Positions 48,201 through 56,300 of a stretch of 64,000 nt of DNA are shown one piece after another. The stretch covers positions 8,804,001 to 8,868,000 of the forward strand of contig NC_088312.1 of the NCBI RefSeq assembly GCF_910592395.1, written 5' to 3'. The DNA comes from Lineus longissimus (taxonomy: Eukaryota > Nemertea > Pilidiophora > Heteronemertea > Lineidae). Position 1 is the first letter of the stretch, and every line of letters begins with the position of its first letter. The position numbers were made by a program, and so were the translations under genes. The notes beneath the pieces are model-generated. The model was not told the origin of the DNA. It made no database searches and saw nothing but the letters and a program-made list of their open reading frames with translations.

Positions 48201-50465
48201 CCTCCAGGGAAGAACACGATTTTTTAAACGGAGAGTCTTTGCCATTTTTTCCAAGTGCTTTGGTGGTGTTTGTTGATTCCGTGGTTTGATAAGGTAGATC
48301 TTGGAGTGGGAGTTTCCCGTTCGCACGGACCCTGTTGTCTCTTTCCTTGTTGGGGCTCGCCCTACTCTTAAGTTTTGTTGCACTCTCTTATTGTGTCTCC
48401 ACAGGTTCTCCCTACCGAGATATCTTATCTGACGCCATATTACGGCTACAAGAAGAACAAAAACTCCAACTCCTGTACAATGAATGGTGGAAGGAGAAAA
48501 GCGGGGGCGGAAAATGTGATAACACCGACCCCAACAACAAAGACGCCAACGAACTTGGCGTGGAGAATGTTGGTGGTGTATTTGTTGTGTTGCTAGGGGG
48601 CCTCGCTCTCTCCACCATTGTTGCTATCGGCGAGTTCATCTGGAAGGCGAGGAAGAACGCTGATGAAGACAAGGTAAGGAGGCATGTAGGTATTGTCCAA
48701 ACTAACCTCAACACCGGAGGGCGACTGTTATTGGTAGTTGTCCGGAGTAAACGCTTTCTCGAGCATACAATCATGCCATCCCGTCAGGCAGTGCATTCAT
48801 ACCCGGTAAACCAGGCATATATGCCATCTCTTGGGTCTGAGGAATTCGCAGTGGAAATACCAATGGGATTTCTTCAACCCAAATCGAGGGAACTTCTTCA
48901 CTCTAAGAAAATATAGCTAGCCAGTCGTTGAAGGGGACTAATAGGGCAAGTCCAGTCAACAGTCGTCCTCAGGTGTTTGTGATTATGGTCGAACCCATGT
49001 TATCCTTAGTATATCTATATTTGGTAAGTATTACAAGGTTTGTATTTGAAATGTCCTCAGCGTTCCTTTACAACATGGTAATTTCTTTAAGAACCCTGTT
49101 GATATTTACCTTTGTTGTTCAAACTAACATCAAAATGTTCTTCTTCTTCTTCTGACTTGTTAACTTATTAAGAAAGCAGTCGTTTTTTCCTCTTCTTTGC
49201 ATTCGCTGAAGACAGAGATTCCCGTTTTGGTGATAAATCCGCCATATTTGAAGTAGTCGTTCTCCTCCACACATCTTGTCGTGCAAGTAGAGATCACGGA
49301 TGTATAGCACCACAGATATATGCTATACATCCGTGTAAAGATGAAGGTCATGATTCACTGCTGGTGGTTGCCAGTCTTTGACCTGTTTCTGCGACATTCA
49401 CTAAGTATTGGGCAAGATGTCGCCAAAGCGATGTCATTCTCTCCAGAATGGGGGAGCCGAACGCCGAGATTCCTTAGAGAATCTGGTCACATAGCCTACG
49501 GTTTAGAAAACAAGTTGATTCTTTGGTAACCTCTCGACAGCGCTTTTTAGCGTCATTGATTTTGTTGAAAGTGACCCCGACACTAGAGCACCACTCATCA
49601 GACGTCCAACGAGGCAACTCTTTCTTCATAGTAGACTGTGGACAGTTGTAGACCAGTACCTCCAATCGAAGACTGACTGGAGAGTTTTCTGGTGTAGCGC
49701 AAGCGATGTTTCATCAGTAACCCAGTGTTAACGTTTGTCAGTGACCTGTGATAAGTATATCCAGTGTTGTGCATCTATTCTAAGTGTTTGTTCTCTTGTC
49801 TGAATATCTTGTTCGCTTTGGCTTTTCAAGACTCGGTCACTTGAAAAAAAGATTCAGCGATCATCAAAACTAGACTCAACAGTAAGCTGACTTTTAACAG
49901 TATCATTATTTTAAAACGGTCCTCGGAATTCCTATGTACAACAGCTTAAACTTTCATCCCTTAAACGATATCTTATTCAACCGAATTGTCATCTGTGGGA
50001 ATCCATGTGCAGTTCTGAAATTGATAACATTTTCGCAATTGACATATAGTTTTCTGTCATCTTGCCCTTTCTTACCACCTGTAGCTTTTTGTCAAACCCA
50101 AGAGGCAAACCCAAGAGCCTGGCTCATATGACCCGTCATACACTGCTGGCGTTATGCATCGAAAGGGATGTCACAATCACTGAGCCGAGATATTTAAATA
50201 TCCAAACGGTGCGTTTTCGTTTCAGGAATCGCTGTGTTCGGAGATGGGAACCGAATTACGGTTCGCACTGCAGTGCATGGGGTCCTCGAAGAAGCCAGCC
50301 CGAAAACGGCGGTCACCGCAAGCAGATATGATGGATAACGGACTTAATCTACATGTGCCCCTGACTGGCATGCTGTCAGGCCCTGGGCCTGGGGTATCAG
50401 GAGCGTACCATGGAGCACATGGATCACATCATACCGCCGTCCCAGGAAAGGAGTTGTATGCTTGA
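27148..50465 (+). CDS. GRIK: Kainate-type ionotropic glutamate receptor subunit, complete, with two tandem alternative exon sets
   Basis: This encodes a glutamate-gated cation channel subunit of the plasma membrane. Exons: 27148-27253, 27536-27691, 29040-29291, 29465-29646, 29957-30010, 35213-35380, 36951-37103, 38634-38741, 39160-39288 (9a) or 39432-39539 (9b), 40775-41005, 41338-41680, 45136-45353 (12a) or 45743-45960 (12b), 47863-48088, 48405-48673, 50226-50465. All phases match; the product is 944 aa with 9a and 937 aa with 9b. Domains (9a numbering): signal peptide, amino-terminal domain (about 30-410), S1 (about 430-550), M1 (about 566-587), re-entrant M2 ending LMQQG, M3 with SYTANLAAF (655-663), S2, and M4 (about 831-853). 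Glutamate contacts are present: Thr523, Arg528, Ser694/Thr695, Glu743. The usual Pro at 521 is Ser. Q/R residue is Gln626, so the unedited channel should pass calcium. Motifs are kainate-like, but one-to-one orthology with GRIK1-5 is not settled. Confidence 0.93.
27536..27691 (+). CDS. GRIK: GRIK exon 2 (amino-terminal domain)
   Basis: Acceptor TTTCAG and donor GTACGA flank 156 nt, phase 1 to phase 1. It encodes [20 protein letters not shown] and [11 protein letters not shown], standard kainate-receptor positions. Confidence 0.9.
27692..29039. other. GRIK intron 2
   Basis: A 1.35-kb intron. Short ORFs inside show no family motif; the join across it (AARK then [16 protein letters not shown]) is contiguous with kainate receptors, so no exon is missing. 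Confidence 0.7.
29040..29291 (+). CDS. GRIK: GRIK exon 3 (amino-terminal domain)
   Basis: Acceptor TTTCAG and donor GTGAGT flank 252 nt. It encodes [28 protein letters not shown] and [13 protein letters not shown]. Its second half uses markedly AT-rich synonymous codons (TTA, TAT, GCA, TTT). Confidence 0.92.
29465..29646 (+). CDS. GRIK: GRIK exon 4 (amino-terminal domain)
   Basis: Acceptor TTTCAG and donor GTAAGG flank 182 nt, phase 1 to phase 0. It encodes [27 protein letters not shown] and RIIVDCS. Confidence 0.92.
29957..30010 (+). CDS. GRIK: GRIK exon 5 (18-codon microexon-like)
   Basis: Acceptor TTTTAG and donor GTAAGT flank only 54 nt encoding [18 protein letters not shown], the conserved GMM-x-YYH-x-x-FTTL strand. 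Phase 0 on both sides. Confidence 0.92.
30011..35212. other. GRIK intron 5 (5.2 kb)
   Basis: The longest intron. Near 30,140-30,300 there is an imperfect GATGTTGAT-rich tract. Elsewhere I see AT-rich sequence with no convincing exon; exons 5 and 6 are contiguous in protein (FTTL then [10 protein letters not shown]). Confidence 0.6.
35213..35380 (+). CDS. GRIK: GRIK exon 6 (amino-terminal domain)
   Basis: Acceptor TTTCAG and donor GTAAGA flank 168 nt, phase 0 to phase 0. It encodes [25 protein letters not shown] and DWIIEEHN. Confidence 0.9.
35381..36950. other. GRIK intron 6
   Basis: A 1.57-kb intron without a recognisable exon. A fragment like the left end of the MITE at 1579 occurs near 36,090. 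Confidence 0.5.
36951..37103 (+). CDS. GRIK: GRIK exon 7 (amino-terminal domain)
   Basis: Acceptor CTTCAG and donor GTAAGT flank 153 nt. It encodes [17 protein letters not shown] and [13 protein letters not shown]. Confidence 0.92.
37104..38633. other. GRIK intron 7
   Basis: A 1.53-kb intron. Its last ~270 bases are a minisatellite abutting the exon 8 acceptor (listed separately). I see no other exon. Confidence 0.5.
38340..38612. repeat. Minisatellite just upstream of GRIK exon 8
   Basis: Degenerate tandem units built on gttccatattgtattcaata and ctggtcca, with spacing varying between about 23 and 40 bp, recur eight or more times. The array ends about 20 bases before the exon 8 acceptor, in the zone where branch point and polypyrimidine tract should lie. 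Confidence 0.75.
38634..38741 (+). CDS. GRIK: GRIK exon 8 (end of amino-terminal domain)
   Basis: Acceptor TTTCAG and donor GTAAGT flank 108 nt. It encodes [20 protein letters not shown] and [18 protein letters not shown]14 run sits 34 bases into the following intron. Confidence 0.9.
39160..39288 (+). CDS. GRIK: GRIK exon 9a (alternative linker into ligand-binding domain)
   Basis: Acceptor ATACAG and donor GTAAGA flank 129 nt (43 codons), phase 0 to phase 0. It encodes [20 protein letters not shown] and ends TFRVVTHL, which joins exon 10 DSPFVFF. It aligns with the same protein segment as exon 9b but is seven residues longer and more acidic. It has two possible N-glycosylation sites (NGT, NHT). 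Confidence 0.82.
39432..39539 (+). CDS. GRIK: GRIK exon 9b (alternative linker into ligand-binding domain)
   Basis: Acceptor CTTCAG and donor GTATGC flank 108 nt (36 codons), phase 0 to phase 0. It encodes [18 protein letters not shown] and ends KTLQITTHE, which also joins DSPFVFF. It is closer than 9a to conventional kainate receptors (G-x-W-x-P, LNIT, then hydrophobic strand). Only 143 bp separate it from 9a. Confidence 0.8.
40775..41005 (+). CDS. GRIK: GRIK exon 10 (ligand-binding lobe S1)
   Basis: Acceptor CTACAG and donor GTAAGA flank 231 nt. It encodes [31 protein letters not shown] and [11 protein letters not shown], hallmark S1 sequence. Confidence 0.95.
41338..41680 (+). CDS. GRIK: GRIK exon 11 (S1 end, M1, pore loop M2)
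   Basis: Acceptor TTTCAG and donor GTAAGT flank 343 nt. It encodes [20 protein letters not shown] (agonist Thr and Arg present; Ser replaces the usual Pro of PLT), the M1 helix, [15 protein letters not shown], and M2 ending GSLMQQ. The Q/R-site codon is CAA at 41,674-41,676, four bases from the exon end. Confidence 0.95.
41681..45135. other. GRIK intron 11 (3.45 kb)
   Basis: This intron follows the Q/R-site exon and precedes the alternative exons 12a/12b. It contains a small perfect hairpin near 44,349-44,375 (caaggattcat / atgaatccttg). A stop-to-stop open stretch at 44,705-44,917 has no recognised motif. Confidence 0.5.
45136..45353 (+). CDS. GRIK: GRIK exon 12a (alternative M3 gate exon)
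   Basis: Acceptor TTTTAG and donor GTATGT flank 218 nt, phase 1 to phase 0. It encodes [20 protein letters not shown], the M3 gate motif [26 protein letters not shown] and NGSTYTFFK. Reading frame, splice sites and S/T ligand contacts are intact. Relative to 12b it carries Cys-Ser instead of Ile-Gly at the start of M3. Confidence 0.92.
45743..45960 (+). CDS. GRIK: GRIK exon 12b (alternative M3 gate exon)
   Basis: Acceptor TTTCAG and donor GTAACA flank 218 nt with the same phases as 12a. It encodes [46 protein letters not shown] and NGSTYTFFK. It is 58/73 identical to 12a with no gap and lies 389 bp downstream. Its M3 entry (IGG) is the more conventional kainate form. Confidence 0.92.
45961..47862. 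other. GRIK intron after exon 12b (1.9 kb)
   Basis: I searched for a third copy of the M3 exon (TGGTGGTTC or SYTANLAAF) and found none. No other exon seen. Confidence 0.55.
47863..48088 (+). CDS. GRIK: GRIK exon 13 (ligand-binding lobe S2)
   Basis: The acceptor CTGCAG precedes 47,863. The exon has 226 nt ending AGA G before an unusual donor, GTTGGT. It encodes [28 protein letters not shown] (the agonist-contact Glu) and [13 protein letters not shown]. The next exon supplies GSPYRD, confirming the junction despite the weak donor. Confidence 0.92.
48405..48673 (+). CDS. GRIK: GRIK exon 14 (S2 end and M4)
   Basis: Acceptor CCACAG and donor GTAAGG flank 269 nt. It encodes [46 protein letters not shown] and the M4 helix, then [14 protein letters not shown]. 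Reading through the donor stays open to a TAG at 48,914-48,916 (80 extra codons). Confidence 0.95.
48674..50225. other. GRIK intron 14
   Basis: A 1.55-kb intron. Its first 243 bases are open in frame with exon 14, and a 15-bp perfect hairpin lies at 49,295-49,335. I see no other exon. Confidence 0.5.
49295..49335. repeat. Perfect 15-bp inverted repeat with 11-nt loop
   Basis: The left arm cacggatgtatagca (49,295-49,309) is exactly complementary to tgctatacatccgtg (49,321-49,335). It lies within the last GRIK intron. Pairing does not extend usefully beyond the arms. Confidence 0.85.
50226..50465 (+). CDS. GRIK: GRIK exon 15 (cytoplasmic tail and stop)
   Basis: The acceptor TTTCAG precedes 50,226 and the TGA is at 50,463-50,465. 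The tail starts [20 protein letters not shown], which resembles the post-M4 region of kainate receptors. It continues with a basic patch (KKPARKRR), a Gly/Pro/His-rich stretch, and ends KELYA. Confidence 0.88.
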   Translation, partial: ESLCSEMGTELRFALQCMGSSKKPARKRRSPQADMMDNGLNLHVPLTGMLSGPGPGVSGAYHGAHGSHHTAVPGKELYA

Positions 50466-50498
50466 AACACGTTCCAAAAATCATTCAGTACTAGAAAT

Positions 50499-50504
50499 AA
50501 TAAA
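50499..50504 (+). terminator. GRIK: Candidate poly(A) signal of the receptor gene
   Basis: An AATAAA hexamer lies 34 bases after the stop codon. It would give a very short 3' UTR, so later signals (for example AATAAA near 52,220) may be used instead. Confidence 0.45.
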
Positions 50505-50509
50505 ATCGA

Positions 50510-53090
50510 GATGGAAAGTGAATTTCTTTTTCACAACAAGGAAATGAATTTATGGCTACGGCCATGACAGGGTAGGATGGATATATGGGACGCAGGAATC
50601 ATTCTCGACATGCGCCTTAATTAGGATTCCATCTGATGTTACCTGATGCTGTTGCAATTACTGTGTACTGGCTGGCGAGAGGGGGCGGCAAAAGTTGTAA
50701 GGGGTCGAGGGGACATGTTTGAGAAGGCAAAGGAAAGTAAGAGAGGGTCCTTTTTCCAAAATTAAGGGACCAAAAGGAATTCCCTTGAGACATTCATTCA
50801 TATAAGAATCAGAAGATGTCGATTTTCAGACTTGCCTTCTGCTATCGCTCAAATTGACAAATAACATATACTAACAATGTATGTAAATAACATGCCTGGG
50901 ATCATTTGATTTTCAAAAGGAACAGCTGTTAAGCGCTTTAATTTGTAAATGACTAGCTGTAGCTTGATGAGCAGACATGTACCGAGGTGACAAGACGCTA
51001 CTACTTCTTCTGTGTCCAGTCTGCATAAACTATTATTAGGCCTACATGTATCAGTCCTGTGGCGGAGATGAAGCCGCTGGTCGTTTGGAGGGTCTGCATG
51101 CTGTGTTATCCCACAAGGCTATACAACATGGCTCATCCAGTGTAGACCACAAACTAAATTACGATAATCATTGTAAAAATCTCATTGGAGGTAATCGACT
51201 TACTACCAATCATTTTTATATATCTGTATATTGTAAGTTTTCATCCCAATTGCATCTATACTGGTATACGTCACTCTACTTACATCCACTCATATACTGT
51301 AAATATAGATAAACGCGCACAAAGTTAGTTTTGTGAAACGTCTGTGGCGTTATGGACTTGTATCAGATGGTGTCGGTTCTGTGTTGTCTATTTTTCCATA
51401 GAATCTCTTGTCCGACACAGGCTTGCATAATATAAAACACTGCCATCTTTAATTTTTTGGTAAAAAGTGCTGATATAGTACATAGTACACAATTCTTAAT
51501 TATTACTTTAACATATAAATGATCAATTTATTTGACAATGTGCACTATTGGGTGTAGGGAAATTCAATAAGGACGGGGACGTGCTTGGGGTGATTGTGTT
51601 TTGGTGTCGTCCTGTTGTACTCTTTTCTGTTTCCTTTCGTGGCGTTTGATTATTGACTGTCGAGGTATCTCATACCCCACCGGCATCTTCATATTTGGAC
51701 TAAGCGTACCAAGGGCATAGGAAGTCAAAGCCTCGACCGGAGGATGAAATGGTATTGTCGGGACTTCGAACACCAATAGCGGCGGGCCGCAGTCTTGCAT
51801 GGTTCTCATGAGCCATTAACATGTGCCATATTATACCTACTATCATAAAAGAAACGTTTCTGCGGCATATTCTTCCTAAGAACGCTACCTGTAGACTTAA
51901 AATCTTAATAGTGTTGCATTCATGAAGTGCGCCTTATTCTATGTAGGCTATCAACAGTTTCGTCAATTATTATCCTTTCGTGAGCCATCTACCTTTTTGT
52001 TGTTGTGATTGAAAAACTTTAAATATCGAACTCAAACTATGAAACACCTATACTTGGCGGATTTTATGAATGCCTCTTAAAGTAAAGTCCGCGGGTAAAA
52101 TATAAATTTATTCGTTCCAAAATGCTGCCTGTAAGATATTAGATGTGCTATGATTTTCAAGAAGACATTTTATATATTATGTGAATGCCGCATCGTTCGA
52201 CTGCCGGTATTAAATTGTAAATAAAGGCGTATTGTAAATAAGCTGTCTCACATTCTTTTTCATTGCCTTCGGGGCAGTTTTCTTAACTTTTGTACTTTTA
52301 TTCTAGTATTGACATTACTCCGGTGGCATAGCTAGGACAATGTCACAACCTGTGATTGTGCCCGTCAATTTGATGTAGACTCCCGGCATTCTCCAAGCGT
52401 CGTCAATGGTGATTGTCGGTGTCAAGTCTCACTTGACCTACTGACTCTGTGAGAATTTCAGTGGGTGCATGTAAAATTCGACACGGATCGAAGACCGGGA
52501 GATTGGGGCGACACTAGTGCAGTCTAACGGTAGAGAATAGAACTGAAAGTTTCGGCCGAGGATTTCAGTTCCACTTTTGGCCACGGAACAGCACCACCGT
52601 CGCTTAAGCTTATTTGACGGTACTACTGGAATACAGGTTTTATCTCCTGATTATCTTATTTCCTGCAGCTCCGATCCTGTAGTGTTATGCCATACAATAA
52701 AACAAACAAAGTGTCAGTACTTTTAATTTTAGTTTTTATTCTAAGTTTACAATTATAAATAACGATGTACAACTTTTGAAATCGCGGCAGCGCTAGAACT
52801 GCGCAGTTTTTAGGCGTGCTCGTGGTAAAATAGAATCACGGAAACTATCCTCAAATGAGATCATTAATATCTCAAGTCCATCCTTGGGGGGGCCTTGCCT
52901 CCTCTAATCTAAAGAAAGCCTGTCCCTTCTTCCTCTAAACCACAAAGACAATTGCGCGGGGAGAATCTCATAGATTTTGCCCGCCCTGTATCAAGTAAAA
53001 GTATCACCAGAAATGCCACCTCCCCCCCCTTCCCCTCCCCCCCCCCCCCCCCCCCCCCCCCTCCGGAAGATAGAAAATGCTGTGTTCACG
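50510..53090. other. Receptor 3' flank / intergenic
   Basis: Could include an extended receptor 3' UTR up to an AATAAA near 52,220. A minus-strand 81-codon ORF (51,564-51,809), Pro/Lys/Arg-rich at its end, shows no family motif. A C25 run ends the stretch. Confidence 0.4.
53037..53061. repeat. Poly-C tract (25 C)
   Basis: An uninterrupted run of 25 cytosines, preceded by further C-rich sequence, about 55 bp upstream of the promoter-like cluster. Confidence 0.9.
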
Positions 53091-53116
53091 GACCATCACG
53101 AACTATTAGTTAGGCA

Positions 53117-53220
53117 GTTGCCATGGGGACGGCTTCCCGTGACGTAAACACCCAACCCGGAAATACATCTCACTGATTATTGACCAATGAGAATGCAGCG
53201 TTTTCTGTAAGTGCGGAGTG
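53117..53220 (+). promoter_or_regulatory. Promoter-like cluster: X-box, CRE, ETS and CCAAT sites
   Basis: Within 75 bp there are an RFX X-box-like site (gttgccatggggac, 53,117-53,130), a CRE-like tgacgtaa (53,140-53,147), an ETS-like ccggaaat (53,157-53,164) and an NF-Y-type ccaat (53,184-53,188). Such clusters are typical of animal core promoters. A probable noncoding exon follows. Function is inferred from motifs alone. Confidence 0.45.
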
Positions 53221-53389
53221 TGCATTCATTCGGGAAAGGTGATTCCCAAAATAAATGAGTTTTGTGGTGATTATTTCTCTTTTCCTGCATAAACTCGTAT
53301 TCAAAAACAATCTACCATACCTCGACATAAACTCCAAGTAAATCATTTTGGTTCCGTGCCTAGGAACTGGCCTTTTTGTCGCCAGTTAG
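53221..53389 (+). other. Probable noncoding first exon of an unidentified plus-strand gene
   Basis: The stretch ends with a consensus donor (GCCAGTTAG then GTAAGA at 53,390). Its only notable ORF is 28 codons (53,255-53,341, MSFVVIISLFLHKLVFKN start), which stops before the donor and would act as a uORF. Start of transcription is unknown. Confidence 0.35.
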
Positions 53390-56300
53390 GTAAGATATTT
53401 TGATTAGAAATTCTTGAAAACCTTTTCGATGTCAACACGTTCATTCATGTACAAACTACACTGTCAACAGTACAGACTACACCATGACGTGTAGTGCAGT
53501 GTTGAGTGCATGGAGTGTTCAGTGTAGTCTACAATTTTACATATACACGGTAACCGTGCAGTGCTGTGCTGTTCACAGCATGATTATAGGCTCAAAGCGT
53601 ACCGCCACAACTGAATTCCGGGCCAACTTCTTGAGTGTCGTATATTACTATATTAGGCCTTCGTCTGTCGCGCGCTGACGCAGTCGCAGATAGTTGGGGC
53701 TCTGATTCATCTTCTTCGAATTAAATGGCCTACTAGTAATGCGCACACTCTGAACACAGGAGACATTGGCAATTGAACTTCGGAGAATGGTAATGTCATG
53801 AGCCACTGTCACCCTTTGACATCCACTCCAGGTGGAACACATGACTCATTACTGGTCAGGGGCCAAAAAACCTATTAAATTTTGTTGGAATGACCAGTTT
53901 TTCAGTCGGTCAGGCTCTCTCCGAAGACTACACAAACAAACTACAGCAGAACCCCTCTATTAAGGACACCCTTAGGACGGACAAGTACTGATCGTAATAG
54001 GGAGGTGTCCCAATTAGAGATGTCAAATTGAATAGAAAGAACCAATTTGGGACCAAAACTAGTGTCCTTAATAGAGAGGTTGTCCTTAATAGAGAGGTGT
54101 CTGCTAAGGGAGATTCCACTGAACATTGTAAATGAAGGTAAACTGCATGCATCAAACTAACTCACTAACAGACACTTATAATAAGCAATAGTTCATCTTC
54201 ATGTTTGTGCCTCTGCTGAATCAAAAAATGCAAAGGCTCCATCCAGCCATATCACCTACAATACATCAAGTTTCCAATCCATGAAATATCAGCGCTTATA
54301 AAGACCCGATCCAACTTCCTTACCTCTGATAGTGCGCTTAAGTCTGAAGAACCGATCCAATTATCAGTAATTCAACTAATTTCAAATGGATTCTAAAAAC
54401 TGAGCTGATGCTGCTTTGGCATTGCCATAGCAACCAAGTGAATTCAAGTTTATTTTTCAAATGAAGAAAAAAAAATTAGTTTGATGACTCAGGTATTCTT
54501 ATGAGAATGAGTTGTGTCCATGGTGACGATGTGTAGTATTTTTGTATTTCAAAGAAAACTGTTAATGTCATTCATGTCATTAGAAATTCGTCAATGGAGA
54601 CTCACACCCAAATTTTTAAGTATAAGAGGATATCGTAGAGTTTTGTAGGAAAGTTTTCGGAATTTTGGGAATACTGGCCCAATTAAATTCAAAGACTTTA
54701 GACTTTAAAATGTCTTAGTGGTGACTTTTTACTTTGCATCTCTTCGGTGAGTTGCCCAACCATCCACTGATTTCATTTCCTCTTCATTATACTGAGTGGT
54801 TGCTATTCAGCCATGAATTCACGATTTACAATATCTGCATGCCTTCAACTGAGTTCGATTAGACTCCCTCTATCAAAACGAAGGCTTTACCTAATCCATG
54901 GGGATCATTCCTAATTAGGCCAAGCTGCATTGAAGCATAAGCATATTCACATGAATCTGCAGCTTTGCGCTATAAATTATTTCTGTAATGGTTATGGGCT
55001 GTCATTCTGTCGTCGAGCTGGCATTTCCAATCATGAGGAAAACTCAAATCAATAATTTATTGATATTCCAACCCTCAGCATATTTCATAAAAATTGGGGT
55101 TGCTGATGCTGATGTGCTGTCCATTTCCTGCTGACTATGAATGCTTGTTGCTGGGTGATTGATATCAAATGATAATGATAATTGTGTTAGGCCAGTCACT
55201 GCAGCTATACTGTAAGCATTGCCCCTAGTTATGGAAAGATGTTTGCCTATTACAGTATTCCATGTTGTAAAAATTTGACCGGCACATTTTACATGTTTTA
55301 ATTGGCTCAATATCAGTCTCACATTTTCAGATGCTGATTTCGAATACGCACAAGCAGTGAAAAGGACCTAGATTTGAAGTTGCCACCACCTTGTCCGGGT
55401 TATTTAGTTTGACTGATTGAGTAAATAACCCAGAAATGATAGCTTAATTTCTACATACCCTGCAGCATAAAATAAGCTCAGTCATAGAAATCATACTACA
55501 ACACCACATGTTGCTGACCTGCATATAGCTAAAGTACAGATATAAATAATGCAAAGAATATTAGTGAGCAAATATTGATGTTTATAGTTGTAACACCCAG
55601 TATTGCTAGCACGACATATTTGGTGTCAAAAACAATGGCTGGTGCTGGACTTGCCCTGTCTGTCTGTACCATACCTGACGAATAAATTTGTCATGTAATT
55701 TATAATTTTTGAATGTAAACTCCCAATATGATGAAGCAAAGTCATATTTGATCAGTCCACTTTATACAGGCTGCTGAATCTCCCTCATTGATTGAACAAG
55801 GTTCTGTATCTATTTGTTTGTCCATCACTATGGCTTTACCCACAATCCTTTTATGGATCAAGGATGGTTCAATCATTTACCTTGAATTGCTGCATCAACA
55901 GTGGTGACTGGTGGTTCTATGTGGGCGCCGCGGTAATGGCCAGTTGACAAACTCCATACACGTGTACTTTTGTGTGATCACCATGGAGTACACAATGCAA
56001 TCACAGGTATCGCCTGATGATATCTATGTGTAAGGTTCCCCGTGGATCCCATCCTCCAACTGGTGTGATTGTGCTTGCTGTAGTTAGTACTGTTGGCAAT
56101 AATACACCACATAAATATTTGGCCAATGTTGGATTCAGGTACTTCAAGGAATAGAGCTTATCCTCGTTATTGACAATTAACTTATTGCAGTGCCATTCTT
56201 TGCTAACTTTGACAGTACTGGTAATTTAGTGGCTGGAAAGATATTGGACAATAGGTACCATCTTCTGAGATTTTTCTCATGTAAGTTGTACTTGTCCGAT

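Noticed and set aside
51564-51809. 81-codon minus-strand ORF, Pro and Arg/Lys-rich
   Set aside because: Looks mildly protein-like but has no recognisable domain or splice context; not strong enough to call.
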